Source: Sapria himalayana
Taxonomy: Eukaryota; Streptophyta; Magnoliopsida; Malpighiales; Rafflesiaceae
Direction of reading: 5' to 3'
Length of the DNA stretch: 64,000 bases
Assembly: GCA_029783825.1 (NCBI GenBank)
Contig: JAREIK010002966.1
Span: 905,561-969,560, forward strand
A program made the translations under genes and the position numbers. The notes beneath the pieces were generated by a model that saw only the letters and a list, made by a program, of their open reading frames with translations, was not told where the DNA came from and made no database searches. Positions 25,850-38,199 of this stretch are shown one piece after another; within the stretch, counting starts at the first letter, position 1, and the number at the start of each line of letters is the position of its first letter.

Positions 25850-27070
25850 AACAAAATAGTATTAACCCATATATAATTACATATTAGGATACATATAGTA
25901 AATGTAGTTATAAATAGTTACATTTAGTTTAACATATAATTATATATAGATATAAGCATACAAGTAGGTATACCTAAATATAAATAAATGTATGCAAAGT
26001 TATAAACAATTATATAGATTTACAAATATGTATACATATATGTATACATAATTAAAAATAATGTTATATTTTATTATATAGAGTTATTAATAGTTATAAG
26101 AATATTTATATAATGTAATACACATCTAGTTAAACATTGTTTTGTATGTTTTTATACATATAATTATAAATATTGTTACAGTTAGTTATAGATATAGTTA
26201 CACATATAGTTAAACTTATATTTATGCATGTATATATATATATATTTGTTCATATAATTTCATATATTTATACATTTAGTTATATATAGGAATGGATATA
26301 CTAAAATAAAATTTTTATACTAATATATAAAAATGTATATTAAATATATGTTGTTAATTATATATTTAAATATAGGTCATACATTAATAATATAAAATTA
26401 TGTATAGTTATATGTTATTATACATATAATATATATAGTTATAAAAAATTATATATAGTTAAACATTTAGTTATATATATATATATATATATTCATATGA
26501 GAAGTAATATTTAGTTATACATAAATATATACAAAGTTATAAACAATTATATAGATTTACATATATGTATACATACATGTGGTTATACATATAGTTACAC
26601 GTATAGTTAAACTTATATCTATACATATAGGTATATATATTTATTTATATAATTTTATATATCTATACCTATAGTTATGTATAGGTATAGATATAGTAAA
26701 ATACATATTTGAATACTAATATATACAAATGTATATTAAATATAAGTTGTAAATTATATATTTAAATATAGTTATGTATAAAGCTTTTATAGTAATACAT
26801 ATAATAAGATACAATTATTTATTTATATATGTTATTATACATATAGTATATATCAGTATATATTTTTTTTTATATAGTTAAACATATAGTTATATATATA
26901 TATATATATTCATACAAATAATTATACATAAATATATAAAGTTATAAATAAATATATTGATTTACATATATGTATACATATAAATATAGTTATATTTAAT
27001 TATATAGAGTGTTATAAAGTTATACAATTATTTATAAATAATTATCCAAATATTTATATATTGTCATACA
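25850..27070. repeat. TATAGTTATACATATAG imperfect repeats (1.2 kb)
   Basis: The block is almost entirely A and T, built from TATAGTTATA, ACATATAGTTA and ATATGTATACATA words. The reverse-complement version occurs in CACTA-2 (34,030-35,190) and CACTA-3 (61,060-61,558), sharing phrases such as AATTTACAACATATATTTAA (34,390). It is therefore an inherited part of this CACTA family. Confidence 0.85.
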
Positions 27071-29166
27071 TCTTCAATAAATATCTAAAATATGGCCAGC
27101 AATGATGTTTAAAGAGAGAGAGAGAGAGAGAGAGAGAAGAAATACTAAATTTTTATAATTTTACACATGAGCAGGAAATTACTTTCGATGGTCATTTACT
27201 ATTGCTTCTATAGTGAAGAGATGTTCTTCTAAAGCATCATAAATTTCTTTCATATATCTGGATGTCCATATATATATATATATATTTTTTGAGAAAAAAA
27301 TGAAGATTAATACATGAAAATGAAAAAAAAAAGATGATATAAAAAAATAATACTCACTAATAATAATATATAACATAAACTCATGCCATTACATAATGAA
27401 TAAAAATGATTGATGAAACTTTACATATCAAGTATTCCCATAACAAATAAAACAACTAAATAAAATAAATAAAAACTCACAATAATATAATATTATGAAT
27501 AAAAATTATAAAATGACATTATCATTTATTAAATAAAATAAAAATTCACTTATAAATACAAAAAAAACTATAAATACTCTTAATCTATGTGAATCATCTC
27601 ATCCTAGTTTCTCAAGATAAAAAAATATAAAAATACAATATAATTCTCAATAGTTTTGAAATTTTTATTTTTATTTACAACTTATTAATGTTCTTTATAA
27701 TTCATTTTGCTGGATTTTTATGATATTTTACTTTTTTTTATAATAATTGTATTGATATTATTGAAATTATAATAATTTATATTTATTTTATTAAGATATG
27801 AAATAATGTTTAATAATATATGTTATGGACTAAAAATAATTAGCAAATATGTTTATATCATATTAAACTATAAAAGAGTGCTCACATAAAAGAGCACTCA
27901 CAATTATTTGCTAGTACTATAAATTAATGTTTCATTATTGATACATACATTTCCATAATACTTCTCATATTTTCTTATATTCTTTATTACTATTTATTAC
28001 TAGATACATCTGCTACAAATGTTGTGAAACATGAAACTTAGATTCAAGCTTGTAGGTTACAACTAATAGTTATGATACTCAACTAATAGCTACAATGTTT
28101 AACTAATAATTACTCCTCATATTTATTAGTTTTTTAAATTGTTTAAAATAAACTTATTGGAGCACAGAAAAATTACCGTGTGTTAAAAGATGATGTTATT
28201 AACACGGCAGGATAAAGGGTGTCCTAATAAATGTTGTCATAAGGAGAATAATCTTGTATGGCATGAAATTCATCAACATTACAGAGATACCCTAACTCTT
28301 CATAATCAACATTTTTTAATGGTATAAATTATAGTTAATATAAATTTGATAGAAGTTGAATTGTTAGAGTAATAATAAACTACATTGTTGTGGCTAAAAT
28401 CATAGATCAAAGTTGATAAAACATTATTTGGTAGAAAAAAATCTATTGTGTTGCATGACATTGTGGGGAATATAAACATTTAAAATTTCTATATATTTTT
28501 AATAGTTTTATATCCTATATCTAAATCAAAAATGTTATAGAATAAAATATTATAATTTTTTTATCTACCTACCCTTCTCCCAAACTCAACCCAGAATTAT
28601 TATTTGGCTCATATATAAGCTATGAGGCTTCATGATTAGAATAGGTAAAACTCACGTCCCAACAACTTAACAACATGATAAATGATAGCACCATGGGAAA
28701 CATATCTAACATCTATGAGGATCGGACTCAAATTTTTAGTGTTAGAGTATTTATCATCTTTTGCCGATCAGTCTACCATGTTGTTGGTTTGGATTTTTAT
28801 TACCATGCTATTTTCTTTTAAAAATATTATTCTTGATAGTAATTATGTCCAAAAAAGTTTGGTTCATATATTTTATACTATCTTAGGTTGAGTGTCCATG
28901 ACACATTGCTATATGTTGATCTTATTATATTAGTATGAAATCATTATTTTAACATTACTAAACTTGATTCAACAAGTCCACTCATCACTAACACAAGAGA
29001 GATCACAAGGAATCACACACTAAGAAACATCTTTTGAAGGAATTTTGAAATTATTAGAAATATAAGTGTTTTATTTCAATAAACATAAATATGAAGTTAT
29101 TATGTTTGAGATAATTTTGAGATAAATTTATTTTACAAAATGTTAGATACATGATAAATATAAATC

Positions 29167-29197
<31 letters not shown>

Positions 29198-29768
29198 CAT
29201 GATAATCTTTGTTAAAGATAAGTGCAACTATAAAAATATAAATGAATCATGTAGGAAAATTACAATAAAGTCTATGAAAAAATTAATAAGAATAATTATT
29301 TTTATATCATATGTTGACTTACAAGCTTATCACATGCTTACTTGCATGAATAGCATGTGTTAGTATGTATGATTTGCATGTCTTGGCTAACATGAGTGAT
29401 AAGTATTGATTAATTACTTACTATGTGTTCTCGTGCATTAATACCAAGTGCTTGAAAGTGTGCTTGTTATAAGATGATGTATATACCTGCCAAGGATTGA
29501 CTTGACATGTGAAAGCTATGTGTTAGCTTACAAAACATTGCATCAAAAATTAAAAAACTTGGAACCTTGCCTCTAAATAAATGTAATTTGGGGGTCCTAG
29601 CACACAACAACACATATCATGGGAACATTTCAGAGTGAATTGAGAAACTCTTGCTCAATTATTTCCAATTACATGTGTGAATATTAGTAAGTTTTCTAGA
29701 AGTTGGTAGAATAGTTCAAAATGATTCAATCGAGTATAATCAATTTAATTTAATTTGACATTCTAATC
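27071..29768. other. AT-rich interior of CACTA-1, no gene recognised
   Basis: It contains a (GA)n run at 27,113-27,137 and a (CA)n run at 29,169-29,197. Slightly less AT-rich pieces (28,150-28,320, 28,560-28,900, 29,340-29,650) might be old coding or nested relics, including a 69-residue frame at 28,682-28,891. None resembles a family I know. Confidence 0.45.
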
Positions 29769-30457
29769 TATTTATTTTATTTATTTTATTTATTTTATTT
29801 ATTTTATTTATTTTATTTATTTTATTTTATTTATTTTATTTTATTTATTTTATTTATATATTTATATTTATTTATTTATTTTATTTATTTATTTTATTTA
29901 TTTTATTTATTTTATTTATTTTATTTATTTTATTTATTTTATTTATTTTATTTATTTTATTTATTTTATTTATTTTATTTATTTTATTTATTTTATTTAT
30001 TTTATTTATTTTATTTATTATTTTATTTATTTTATTATTGTATTTATTTATTTATTTTATTATTTATTTTTTTATTTATTATTATTTTTATTTATTTTAT
30101 TTATTTTATTTATTGTATTTATTTATTTATTTATTATTATTTATTTTATTTATTTATTTATTTATTTATTTTATTTATTTTATTTATTTATTATTTATTT
30201 ATTTATTTATTTTATTTATTTTATTTATTTTATTTATTTATTTATTTTATTTATTTTATTTATTTTATTTATTTATTTATTATTTTATTTATTTTATTTA
30301 TTTATTTTATTTATTTTATTTATTTTATTTATTTTATTTATTTTATTTATTTATTTATTTTATTTATTTTATTTATTTTAGTTATTTTATTTATTTTATT
30401 TATTTTATTTATTTTATTTATTTTATTTATTTTATTTATTTTATTATATTTTATTTA
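29769..30457. repeat. TTTTATTTA microsatellite array (~690 bp)
   Basis: This is a nearly pure run of TTTTATTTA/TTTATTTA units. The 165-residue frame at 30,038-30,535 (Tyr/Leu/Phe/Ile only) is a by-product of the repeat. Confidence 0.95.
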
Positions 30458-31199
30458 AATTTTGAATTCAATCATTACTCATTTTTGAATATTTTTTGTA
30501 GATATCAAGTCGGCATACCTAAGTATGGATACTAGTGATGTATAAAATACACATGCATATTGATGTATTCTATTTTTATACTAGTTATGGATAAAATACA
30601 CATGAATATTGATGTATACTTTTTTTGTAGATATAAATATGGCAAACCTATGTATATATACTATTTATATATTGAGGAGTAATGAGGTTGAATTTGGAAA
30701 TGAAAATAGTATCCAAGCATTATATCATGGTGTGTATGGTGATTAAAAAAGAAATTCGAAAATGACAATGCATAATCGATGAATGCATCAGAATAAAAAC
30801 AGAACCCAAGCATCATAATCCACACAATGACAATGCATTATATCATAAATGCATTAAGCATTTATACGTATAAGTTTTTATAAATTATCCAAGCTTACCG
30901 TATGGTGATTAAAGAAGAAATTTGGAAAAAAAAATAAAATAAAAATGCTTACTCTTTGATTAAGCAATCCAACGATAATCGATGAACGTACCTCAAATCA
31001 AAACAAATTAAAACTTAAACCTCGAATGAATTTTTGTTTAATCGGCATCAAGAGATAATGGCAGAATGAGGAGGAATTCAGCTCTGTTAGAGATGCGTCA
31101 AGTCGAGAGAGAGAATATAACTTTTAGGATAATATTTATATTTTTAATTTTTAAAACATTAAATAAACAATATATATATATAATAAAAAAAATACTCAT
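30458..31199. other. AT-rich CACTA-1 interior
   Basis: A short local duplication (ACTAGTTATGGATAAAATACACATG...ATTGATGTAT) occurs at 30,530-30,625. The words ATGACAATGCAT and TGGTGATTAAA(G/A)AAGAAATT recur at 30,735-30,920. No gene was seen. Confidence 0.5.
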
Positions 31200-32240
31200 T
31201 AGTTTTATTTACTATCAAAATTTTTTCAAATAAATTAAAGTGTGTGTAGCAAGGTACAAATGAAAAAAAATACCTTACAATTTTTTATTATAATATTAAT
31301 TAAATAATAAATATTTAAACAATGAAAAAAATATATTTTGCATTAAAAAAAATATCAAATAGGTACAAAATTAACAAACTTCATATAATAAGACATGAAT
31401 GAAAAAATGATTTGTATTCTAGACACTCACCTAAAAGTTATAAAATACTCTTAATGTTAAAAAATCTATAAAAAATTATATTTTATGGTTATAAATTTTT
31501 AAGAATTAATATTTATTTTTACAAACATAATATGAAATAAAAAATTAATGTTTAAAGCTAATGATAAAAATATTACTCAATTATTTAATTTTTATAAGTT
31601 TTAGTATGATTAAACATCTATATATTTATTTATAATTATTATTTTATTTTCTTTTAACTTTATTGAAAAAATTATATTTTTATTATATTTCAAAATTTTC
31701 AAGATTTGTATTATTTATTTTTTTAAAAGTTATCTATAATCATAAAATTTTTTTAATACTTATAATAATATTAATATTTACTAGTTTATTCGTCAATTCA
31801 AATATTTTTGAAAATATTTTTTTATTTTATCATACATTGAATTAATTTACATTTAAATTAGTATAAATTTTAATGTATGTTAATTTAATTTTTAAATTAT
31901 AGAAAAAATTATTATACTTAATGAATTAATTATTTAATGTTACTTTAATTTAAATTCTTTAATTTCTTAAATAAAAATTTTAGAAAAATTGTTTGTATAA
32001 TTTTTTAAAAAATTAATACATCATAAAATAGTTATATTAGTCCTTATTAATATAATTCTTTTTTGTATTTTTATATATTTTAAATTAATTATTTATAATA
32101 TCAATTTTTTTTTTATTTTATGAGGAGAATGTGTGTTTCAAGGATTGCTCATCTATAGACTAATAACATAAATTTAATAAACAAAATTAAATAAAATTTT
32201 AATACAAATAATAAATAAAAAAAAGTATATAATTAAATAA
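31200..32240. repeat. CACTA-1 block shared with CACTA-3 (reverse complement of ~50,690-51,840)
   Basis: Matching phrases include TAGTCTATAGATGAGCAATC (as the complement, near 32,145) against GGTCTATAGATGAGTGGTCC (50,755). Others are GTGTGTAGCAAGGTAC (31,242) against GTACCGTGCTACACAC (51,786), and TATAAAATACTCTTAATGTT (31,438) against ACATAAAGAGTGTTTTATAA. The block is AT-rich and non-coding, just inside the subterminal array. Confidence 0.8.
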
Positions 32241-33242
32241 TGGCTAGAGAAATACTATCGCTAAATACGTAGCTAAATTACGAATTTAATTATCTAGAGA
32301 AATTCCATCTCTAAATCCATCGCAAAATTAAGGATTTTATTTTCTACTGAAATTCCATCACTAAATCCATCACTAATTTATGAATTTTATTAGTTAGGGA
32401 TATTTGCTCGCTAAATCAGTAGCTTAGATATAGATTTTTAACCTAGGGATAGTCCGTCTCTAAATCCATCATTAAATTATGGATTTTATTAACAAGGGAA
32501 AATCCATCGCTAAATCATGATTATATTAGCAAGAAAAAATCTGTCACTAAATCCATCGCAAAATCATGAATTTTATTAGCAAAGAAAAATCCGTCGATAA
32601 ATCTGTCGCTAAATCATAGATTTTATTAGCAAGAGAAAATCTGTCATTAAATCATGGATTTTATTAGCAAGAGAAAATCTGTTGCTAAATCCGTCTCTAA
32701 ATTCGTCTCTAAATCATGGATTTTATTAGCAAGGAAAAATCCATCGCTAAATCAATCGTTAAATTATGGATTTTATTAGCAAGAGAAAATCCATCGCTAA
32801 AACCGTTGCTAAATCATGGATTTTATTAGCAAGGGAAAATCTGTCGCTAAATCATGGATTTTATTAGTAAGGGAAAATCCGTCGCTAATTCCGTCGCTAA
32901 AAATTAGTTAGGAAAAATTTGTCGCTAATACCGTCACTAATTTCATGCTTTTATTAGCAAGGTATATTCCATCGTAATATCCGTCGCTAAAATCCCCTCT
33001 TTTTTGAGCAGAATTTACGAAAATTTTCTTATCTAATCCGTCGCTAACTCCGTCACTAAAATCCCCACTTTTTTAGCAGAATTTTCATAAAAAATTTTCT
33101 CGCTAATCTGTCACTAATCCGTTGCTTTTTTTTCAAAAAAAATCATAAATTCTTTGCTATTCCCTAGCTAATCTCTTACAATTTAGCTAGTGATTGATCC
33201 CTTGCTAAAATTTCCTAGCTAAATTGATATTTTCTTGTAGTA
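32241..33242 (-). repeat. Subterminal repeat array at the 5' end of CACTA-1
   Basis: About 1 kb of irregular repeats read AAATCATGGATTTTATTAGC, AAGGGAAAATCC, GTCGCTAAATC. They resemble the complement of 49,850-50,690 in CACTA-3. Arrays like this bind CACTA accessory transposase and define a transposition-competent end. Confidence 0.88.
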
Positions 33243-33245
33243 TTG
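33243..33245. repeat. Target-site duplication TTG, right of CACTA-1
   Basis: It matches TTG at 19,423-19,425. Confidence 0.85.
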
Positions 33246-33640
33246 TATCTGCTCAAGTGATTCCCACGCACAAACAATATAGCGAATGCAAGGTTCATGC
33301 ACTACTAAGTTTGAAATAAAAAAAAAGTTCTCTTGAACAAAATGCCATAGAAGAAGCTCTTTGACAATGATGATGACATGCCCAATTGGTGCCCACAGGA
33401 CAATGAACTTCTCAGTCCATCTACTTTAAAGCCTACTAGGCCGCCATCAACTCACATTCCAACCTCACTTGTTGCAAGTATTTTGATTGTTCCCAATGAT
33501 TGTATGGCCCTTCCATCTTTACTTGGCCAACATCAATGGGATCCCGGACCAGTTTCTCATGGATTTCCGTTGACTATTAATTTAAGGGTGATGCATGATC
33601 CTACTAAACCCAGTGAATATCCATTTAAGAACTAACATGC
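33243..33640 (+). pseudogene. SPOC-domain gene 3' fragment, right of CACTA-1
   Basis: The first part continues the exon broken at 19,425 (VSAQVIPTHKQY...LLSLK, stop). A second frame reads KKLFDNDDDMPNWCPQDNEL, followed by a Pro/Ser/Thr-rich stretch, with a stop at 33,633. The pattern DDDMP(E/N)WCPP is one I associate with the C-terminal part of plant TFIIS/SPOC-type proteins, and its position after the SPOC and DDLP motifs is in the expected order. Stops and shifts show it is a pseudogene. A Met codon at 33,378 opens 85 residues but there is no reason to think it is expressed. Confidence 0.55.
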
Positions 33641-34029
33641 ATTTGCAACTTTGGCTTGACCTATTTGATGCCAAGATTCATGTTATCCTCGTGGTTGGAG
33701 GGCCAGGATGGCATGACTCTAGATGGGTAACCTTGAAGTACATCATGTTTTTTGAATAGAAGTGTATACAAAAAATATTGCTGGATGACTGCCATCCTAT
33801 TTTTTGCCTATTATTATTTTCATTCAATGATAATTGTGTGAGTAATGTGTATGGAACCTGTTAATTTATTTGTTGTTTCTTGTTGATAGGATAGATGGCT
33901 TTAGATATTGCTGATAGCTATTTATTTCTAGTTGGAAGTGTATATGCCCTCTCACGTATGTACATGTACACATGAGATTTGTATTCTGAACTTGCATAAC
34001 AATGTTTGAAAGTAATTTGAGGTTAAGAA
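33641..34029. other. Spacer, possibly more SPOC-gene remnant
   Basis: The 33,650-33,760 part reads like coding sequence (HLQLWLDLFDAKIHVILVVG and GPGWHDSRW), but I cannot assign a family. The rest is AT-rich, and a TACATGTACA palindrome lies at 33,960. Confidence 0.35.
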
Positions 34030-35190
34030 GCATTGATACAAAAAAAAAACATACAACAATATGTTTAACTATATGTGTATAACTATATATTAATATTTGT
34101 ATAACTATATAAAACTCTATATAATTAAATATAACTATATTTGTAACTATGTATACATATATGTATACATATATGTAAACCTATATATTTGTTTATAACT
34201 TTGTATACATTTATGTATGACTACTTATAACAACTTGGTATGAATATATCTATATATAACTATATGTTTAACTATATATAACTATTTATAACTATATATA
34301 CTATATGTATAATAACATATAACTATAAGTAATTGTATCTACTATATGTATAACTATAACAACTTTGTACATAATTATATTTAAATATATAATTTACAAC
34401 ATATATTTAATATACATTTTTATATATTAGTATATAAAAATGTATTTTACTATATCTATGCCTATACATAACTATATTTATAAATATATAAATTAATATG
34501 AAAAAATATATATACTTACATGTATAAATATAAGTATAACTATATGGGTAACTAAATGTATAACCACATGTAAAATTATTTATATTTACATGTATAACAA
34601 CATATAACATTATGTTTAACTATATGTGTATAACTATATATAAATATTTGTATAACTATATAAAACTCTATATAATTAAATATAACTATATTTGTAAATA
34701 TGTATACATATATATAAATCTATATATTTGTTTATAGCTTTGTATACATTTATGTATAACTACTTATAACTACTTGTACGAGTATATCTATATAGAACTA
34801 TTTGTTTAACTATATATAACTATTTAAAACTATATATACTATATGTATAACAACATATAACTATAAATAATTGTATCTTACTATATGTATAACTATAAAA
34901 ACTTTATACATAACTATATTTAAATATATAATTTACAACATATATTTAATATACATGTTTATATATTAGTATATAAAAACGTATGTTACTATATCTATAT
35001 CAATACAGAACTATATTTATAAAAATATAAAGTTATATGAAAAAAATGTATATTCCTACTTGTATAATATAAGTATATCTCTATGTGTAACTATATGTAT
35101 AATCATGTGAAACTATATTTATAATTACATGTATAACAACATACAATATTGTGTTTAACTATATGTGTATAACTATATATGTATAACCAC
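34030..35190. repeat. TATAACTATATG imperfect repeats of CACTA-2
   Basis: The block holds two diverged units of about 560 bp (34,040-34,615 and 34,616-35,165), both running from ATGTTTAACTATATGTGTAT through TTTATGTATAACTACTTATA to CATGTATAACAACATA. It is the reverse-complement counterpart of 25,850-27,070. Confidence 0.85.
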
Positions 35191-35229
35191 TTAATTAGTG
35201 TTATATGCATTAAAGGCTAAAGTTATAGT

Positions 35230-35779
35230 GTAGATGAGATTGATTATTATGGTCAACTCATAGAAGTTATTGAGTTGGAGTATCTTGGACTCAAAAATAA
35301 TAAGCTTGTTATATTAAAGTATGAGTTGTTTTATCACGCACGAAATGTGGGTGCAAAGATTCATTCGGATTATAAGCTAGTGTATGTTAACCATAAACAC
35401 AGATTTAATCGATATGAGCCATTTATTATGGCAGTTTAAGCCACTAAAGTATATTTATTGTACATATCTGAGTTTATCACATGATAAGAGTGATTGGTGG
35501 ATGATTTGCAAAATTAAAGCTTGATCAAATTTTGAAGTACCAACATCTCAACAAAGAAGTGCAAACTTAGCTATTGTACCAGCATTCCAAGAAGATGACA
35601 TATATAATATTGAGTCTATGCATGTAGATGAAGATCTAGAAAATTTATGTGACTCAAATGGTTGCCCAATAGAAAATGAAGATGATCAATTTCTATCTGA
35701 AAATGAGATGAATCTTCCATTAGAATCATACAAATTGTCAGAAGATTCATTGGAGGATGATAGTGATGTCGATAATTAA
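35230..35779 (+). pseudogene. DUF4216-domain remnant of CACTA-2 transposase (TNPD C-terminal part)
   Basis: The frame reads VDEIDYYGQLIEVIELEY, then a basic stretch and YEPFIMAV, then a stop, then ATKVYLLYIS in the same frame. DUF4216 normally has Y.G.l.dIieldY and a PFIlAxQAxQVFY motif, so a Gln codon has become TAA at about 35,438. Downstream lies an acidic tail (EDDIYNIESMHVDEDLENL, then EDSLEDDSDVDN, stop at 35,777-35,779). TNPD-like proteins supply the catalytic function of CACTA elements. The catalytic and DUF4218 parts are absent upstream, where only AT repeats are found. Confidence 0.8.
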
Positions 35780-35929
35780 ACTATTATAATTATATTATAA
35801 AATTAAACTATCAAAGACTTTTTATATTTGTAGAAATCTATTGATGTGTTTTATTCTAAAATGCATGGTTGTTCATCATATCTTTATTATTTGTTCTATG
35901 TTTTTATTTTTTGTACAACAAATAGCACC
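35780..35929. other. Short intergenic gap between CACTA-2 coding remnants
   Basis: This AT-rich gap of about 150 bp lies between the TNPD-like stop and the TNP1-like start region. Confidence 0.5.
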
Positions 35930-37728
35930 TAAATGACATGGTCGTGGTAGAGGTGGATGTGGATGTAGTAATGAACCAAATTCATCTAGTATTTTACACA
36001 ATGTAGCAAATTTAGTACCATCTCATACCCATCATATCCAGACTTCAACATCACAATCACCATCTCCATTTCCATCACCATTACCATCATTGACACCTTT
36101 ACAATCAGCTTTTATTAGATATAAGCCCACCACCCATTTTCCTTCCTGCACATACTTTTTGTACATTACCATCTTATACATCACATTTTACACCAATAGT
36201 TCCCCCATTTACAAAACCATCGACATCATCAAATATTGTGCCTTCCTCTACATTTAGTGCTAAGTTAGTAATTGAGATTCTGGATTGGAGGTGTAAAAAA
36301 TATATAAATATTACTTGAATAAAAAATTATGATGTTTCTGTTAATGATAATTTTAATGACTTTCAAGTAAAAATAATGAAATAAAAGCATTGAAAATTAA
36401 TTATCTAATTAATTAACTATTATGTTAATTATTATTCAAGCAGTAAATAATTATGCCCTTGTTATTAATATAAATTCTTTTGTGATTTTTCTATATACAG
36501 AATCTATGCACATGGCTACCCAAATTTAATGGAAGATAAAATCATTGTGGGAGAGCAAATATGTTGAATGGTATTCTGATTTTGTCCATAAATTGAAGAA
36601 TATAAAGAAAGGATGGATTTTATATCCAAGGATGATTGGTCCAAGTGGTTTAAGTATTGGGAGGAGCCAGATGTGAAGAAAAAATCAGAGATTTCCAGCA
36701 AATATCGATGAACTGAGGTAGCCAGACTAGGTACAAAAATGTCTCGCCACATAGGAGGGTCAAAAGTAAATCATTGAGCATGCTCGAGATTTGGTAAAAC
36801 TTTAAAATTTTAAACATTTATATATATAGTGGTTTTCCTAATAGTCTAAATAAATAAAATCTATGCGTAGTTTTATTAATATTGTTAAAATTTTTATAAT
36901 TTGTTATTTTATGACTTAATAAATACATAAACTAAGTTGAAAAATTTGGTTGATATCTCAATTTTTATGAGATTTTCAGAAAGATGCATGTGAAGAAATC
37001 AGATGGTCAGTTTGTTGATAACAAGTCTCCGATGATTACTATAAGAATCTATTATATTAATAAAATTTGTATATCACTAAAGTAAATTTTAAAAGTTGTT
37101 TGGAATGCAACATATTAAATTTATTTTATCTATATCTATAATATTATTTTTTTTATTTTGTCATAGGAACTAATTGAGGAATGTGTGACAGCAGCTTCTT
37201 AAAAAGTTGAGGGTTCTATCGATCTTTAGCCAATTGACTATGATCCTATCTATTTGGAGACAATAGGAGGCCATAAGAAGCAGTGGAGTGTATGGCATCA
37301 GCACTAAGGGAGTGGCTTTTTATTGTAGCAGTCATGCTTCTAATTTATCTATCACAACTATGGTGGATGAGGTGGTCAAACAACAAGTAATGGAAACAAA
37401 TGAATGTTTTGAAGTTATGGAGATTGAAATGAAAGAGAAGGATGAGCAGATATCTCATTTGAAGGAAGACATGCAGGAAATGAAAGAAGAGAATGATGAG
37501 AAGATTACTCATTTGAAAGAAGAAATGTAGGAAATGAAAGAAGAGAAGGATAAGCAGATTACTCATTTGAATGAAGAAAAACAATAAATTAAAGAAATGA
37601 ATGATGAGATGAAAGAAACTAAGAATTTAATGCAATAGTAGATATCTTATATGTGGTCAAAGTTAGCAGCATTGACGCGAGAAATAGCATTCCAAGATTC
37701 AAATGCAAAACCTCATAAGAGAGGCTAA
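35930..37728 (+). pseudogene. TNP1-like (Ptta/En-Spm family) coiled-coil protein pseudogene of CACTA-2
   Basis: Exon-like pieces are separated by AT-rich introns. (a) 35,935-36,290 starts with an RGRGG-type stretch, then a Ser/Pro/Thr-rich region. (b) 36,500-36,790 includes WFKYWEEPDVKKKSEISSKYR and SRHIGGSK, the usual W..w...k.+Sek.s.nr / H.gGS pattern. (c) 36,975-37,040 reads KDACEEIRWS. (d) 37,168-37,728 reads ELIEECVTAAS, then VYGISTKGVAFYCSSHASN, then a coiled coil of repeated HLKE(E/D)MQEMKEE heptads. The protein would bind subterminal repeats. Internal stops interrupt pieces b to d (for example in the heptad region at 37,528), so it is a pseudogene. The tail matches 22,560-22,920 (minus) in CACTA-1. 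Confidence 0.78.
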
Positions 37729-38199
37729 CACACATTCAATAATTAATTATGAGGATGATTTCATATTAGAATTATTTTTGAACTATTTTTGATTTTTGTC
37801 TATGTGTAGCAAAACAAGATGATATATTTTTTGAGGTATCAATTTTTTTTATTATAGTTTTGTTCTTTGCTTTGCCAATTAACCCAATAATAAATCTTTG
37901 CTATACATCTAATGTGAGATGCATGGAAAAATTTTTATTCAAAGCCTTCAGACATTGTAATGGTCCATCCTATACATGGGTCCCATCTTGGGCTATCTCT
38001 GTTGGATCAAAAGGAGGCCAAACTTCAATTATTTTCATTATTCCTGAAGCATTTTATTTTTGCACCCACACACACACTCTCTAAACATCATTTCTGGACA
38101 TCTTTTAGATATTTTTTGAAGTTGTATGAGTATCAACTTAGATTTTTGTTTGTTCATGTCTATAATTACTATTTTTATATATCTATGAATATGTTTGAG
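37729..38199. other. CACTA-2 spacer downstream of TNP1-like remnant
   Basis: 37,740-37,770 holds the conserved ATTAATTATGAGGATGAT seen also near 5,745 and 22,560-22,600. A 38,060-38,080 (CA)n run is present. The frames at 37,860-38,229 have no recognised domain. Confidence 0.5.

Larger units (their letters stand above)
19426..33242 (-). mobile_element. CACTA-1: complete-ended 13.8-kb CACTA (En/Spm) transposon
   Basis: The left end reads TACTACAAGAAAAAT and the right end reads ATTTTCTTGTAGTA, giving a perfect inverted repeat of about 14 bases. It is flanked by TTG duplications. Both ends carry T/A where the family name has C/G (TACTA instead of CACTA). Subterminal arrays of CTAGCTAAAT, CCCTAGCTA and GTCGCTAAATC words fill both ends, as expected for binding sites of the accessory transposase. 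Transposase coding is on the minus strand, so the biological 5' end is at 33,242. Large AT-rich and simple-repeat blocks inflate the interior. The coding remnants are broken, so movement would need an intact copy elsewhere. Confidence 0.9.

Noticed and set aside
30038..30535. 165-residue Tyr/Leu/Phe/Ile frame resembling a membrane protein
   Set aside because: It is translated from the TTTTATTTA microsatellite and changes to unrelated sequence at the repeat edge.
32241..33242. Regularly spaced repeats resembling a CRISPR array
   Set aside because: The repeats vary in length and sequence with no constant spacer size. They match subterminal repeats at the other CACTA ends, and the DNA is clearly plant nuclear.
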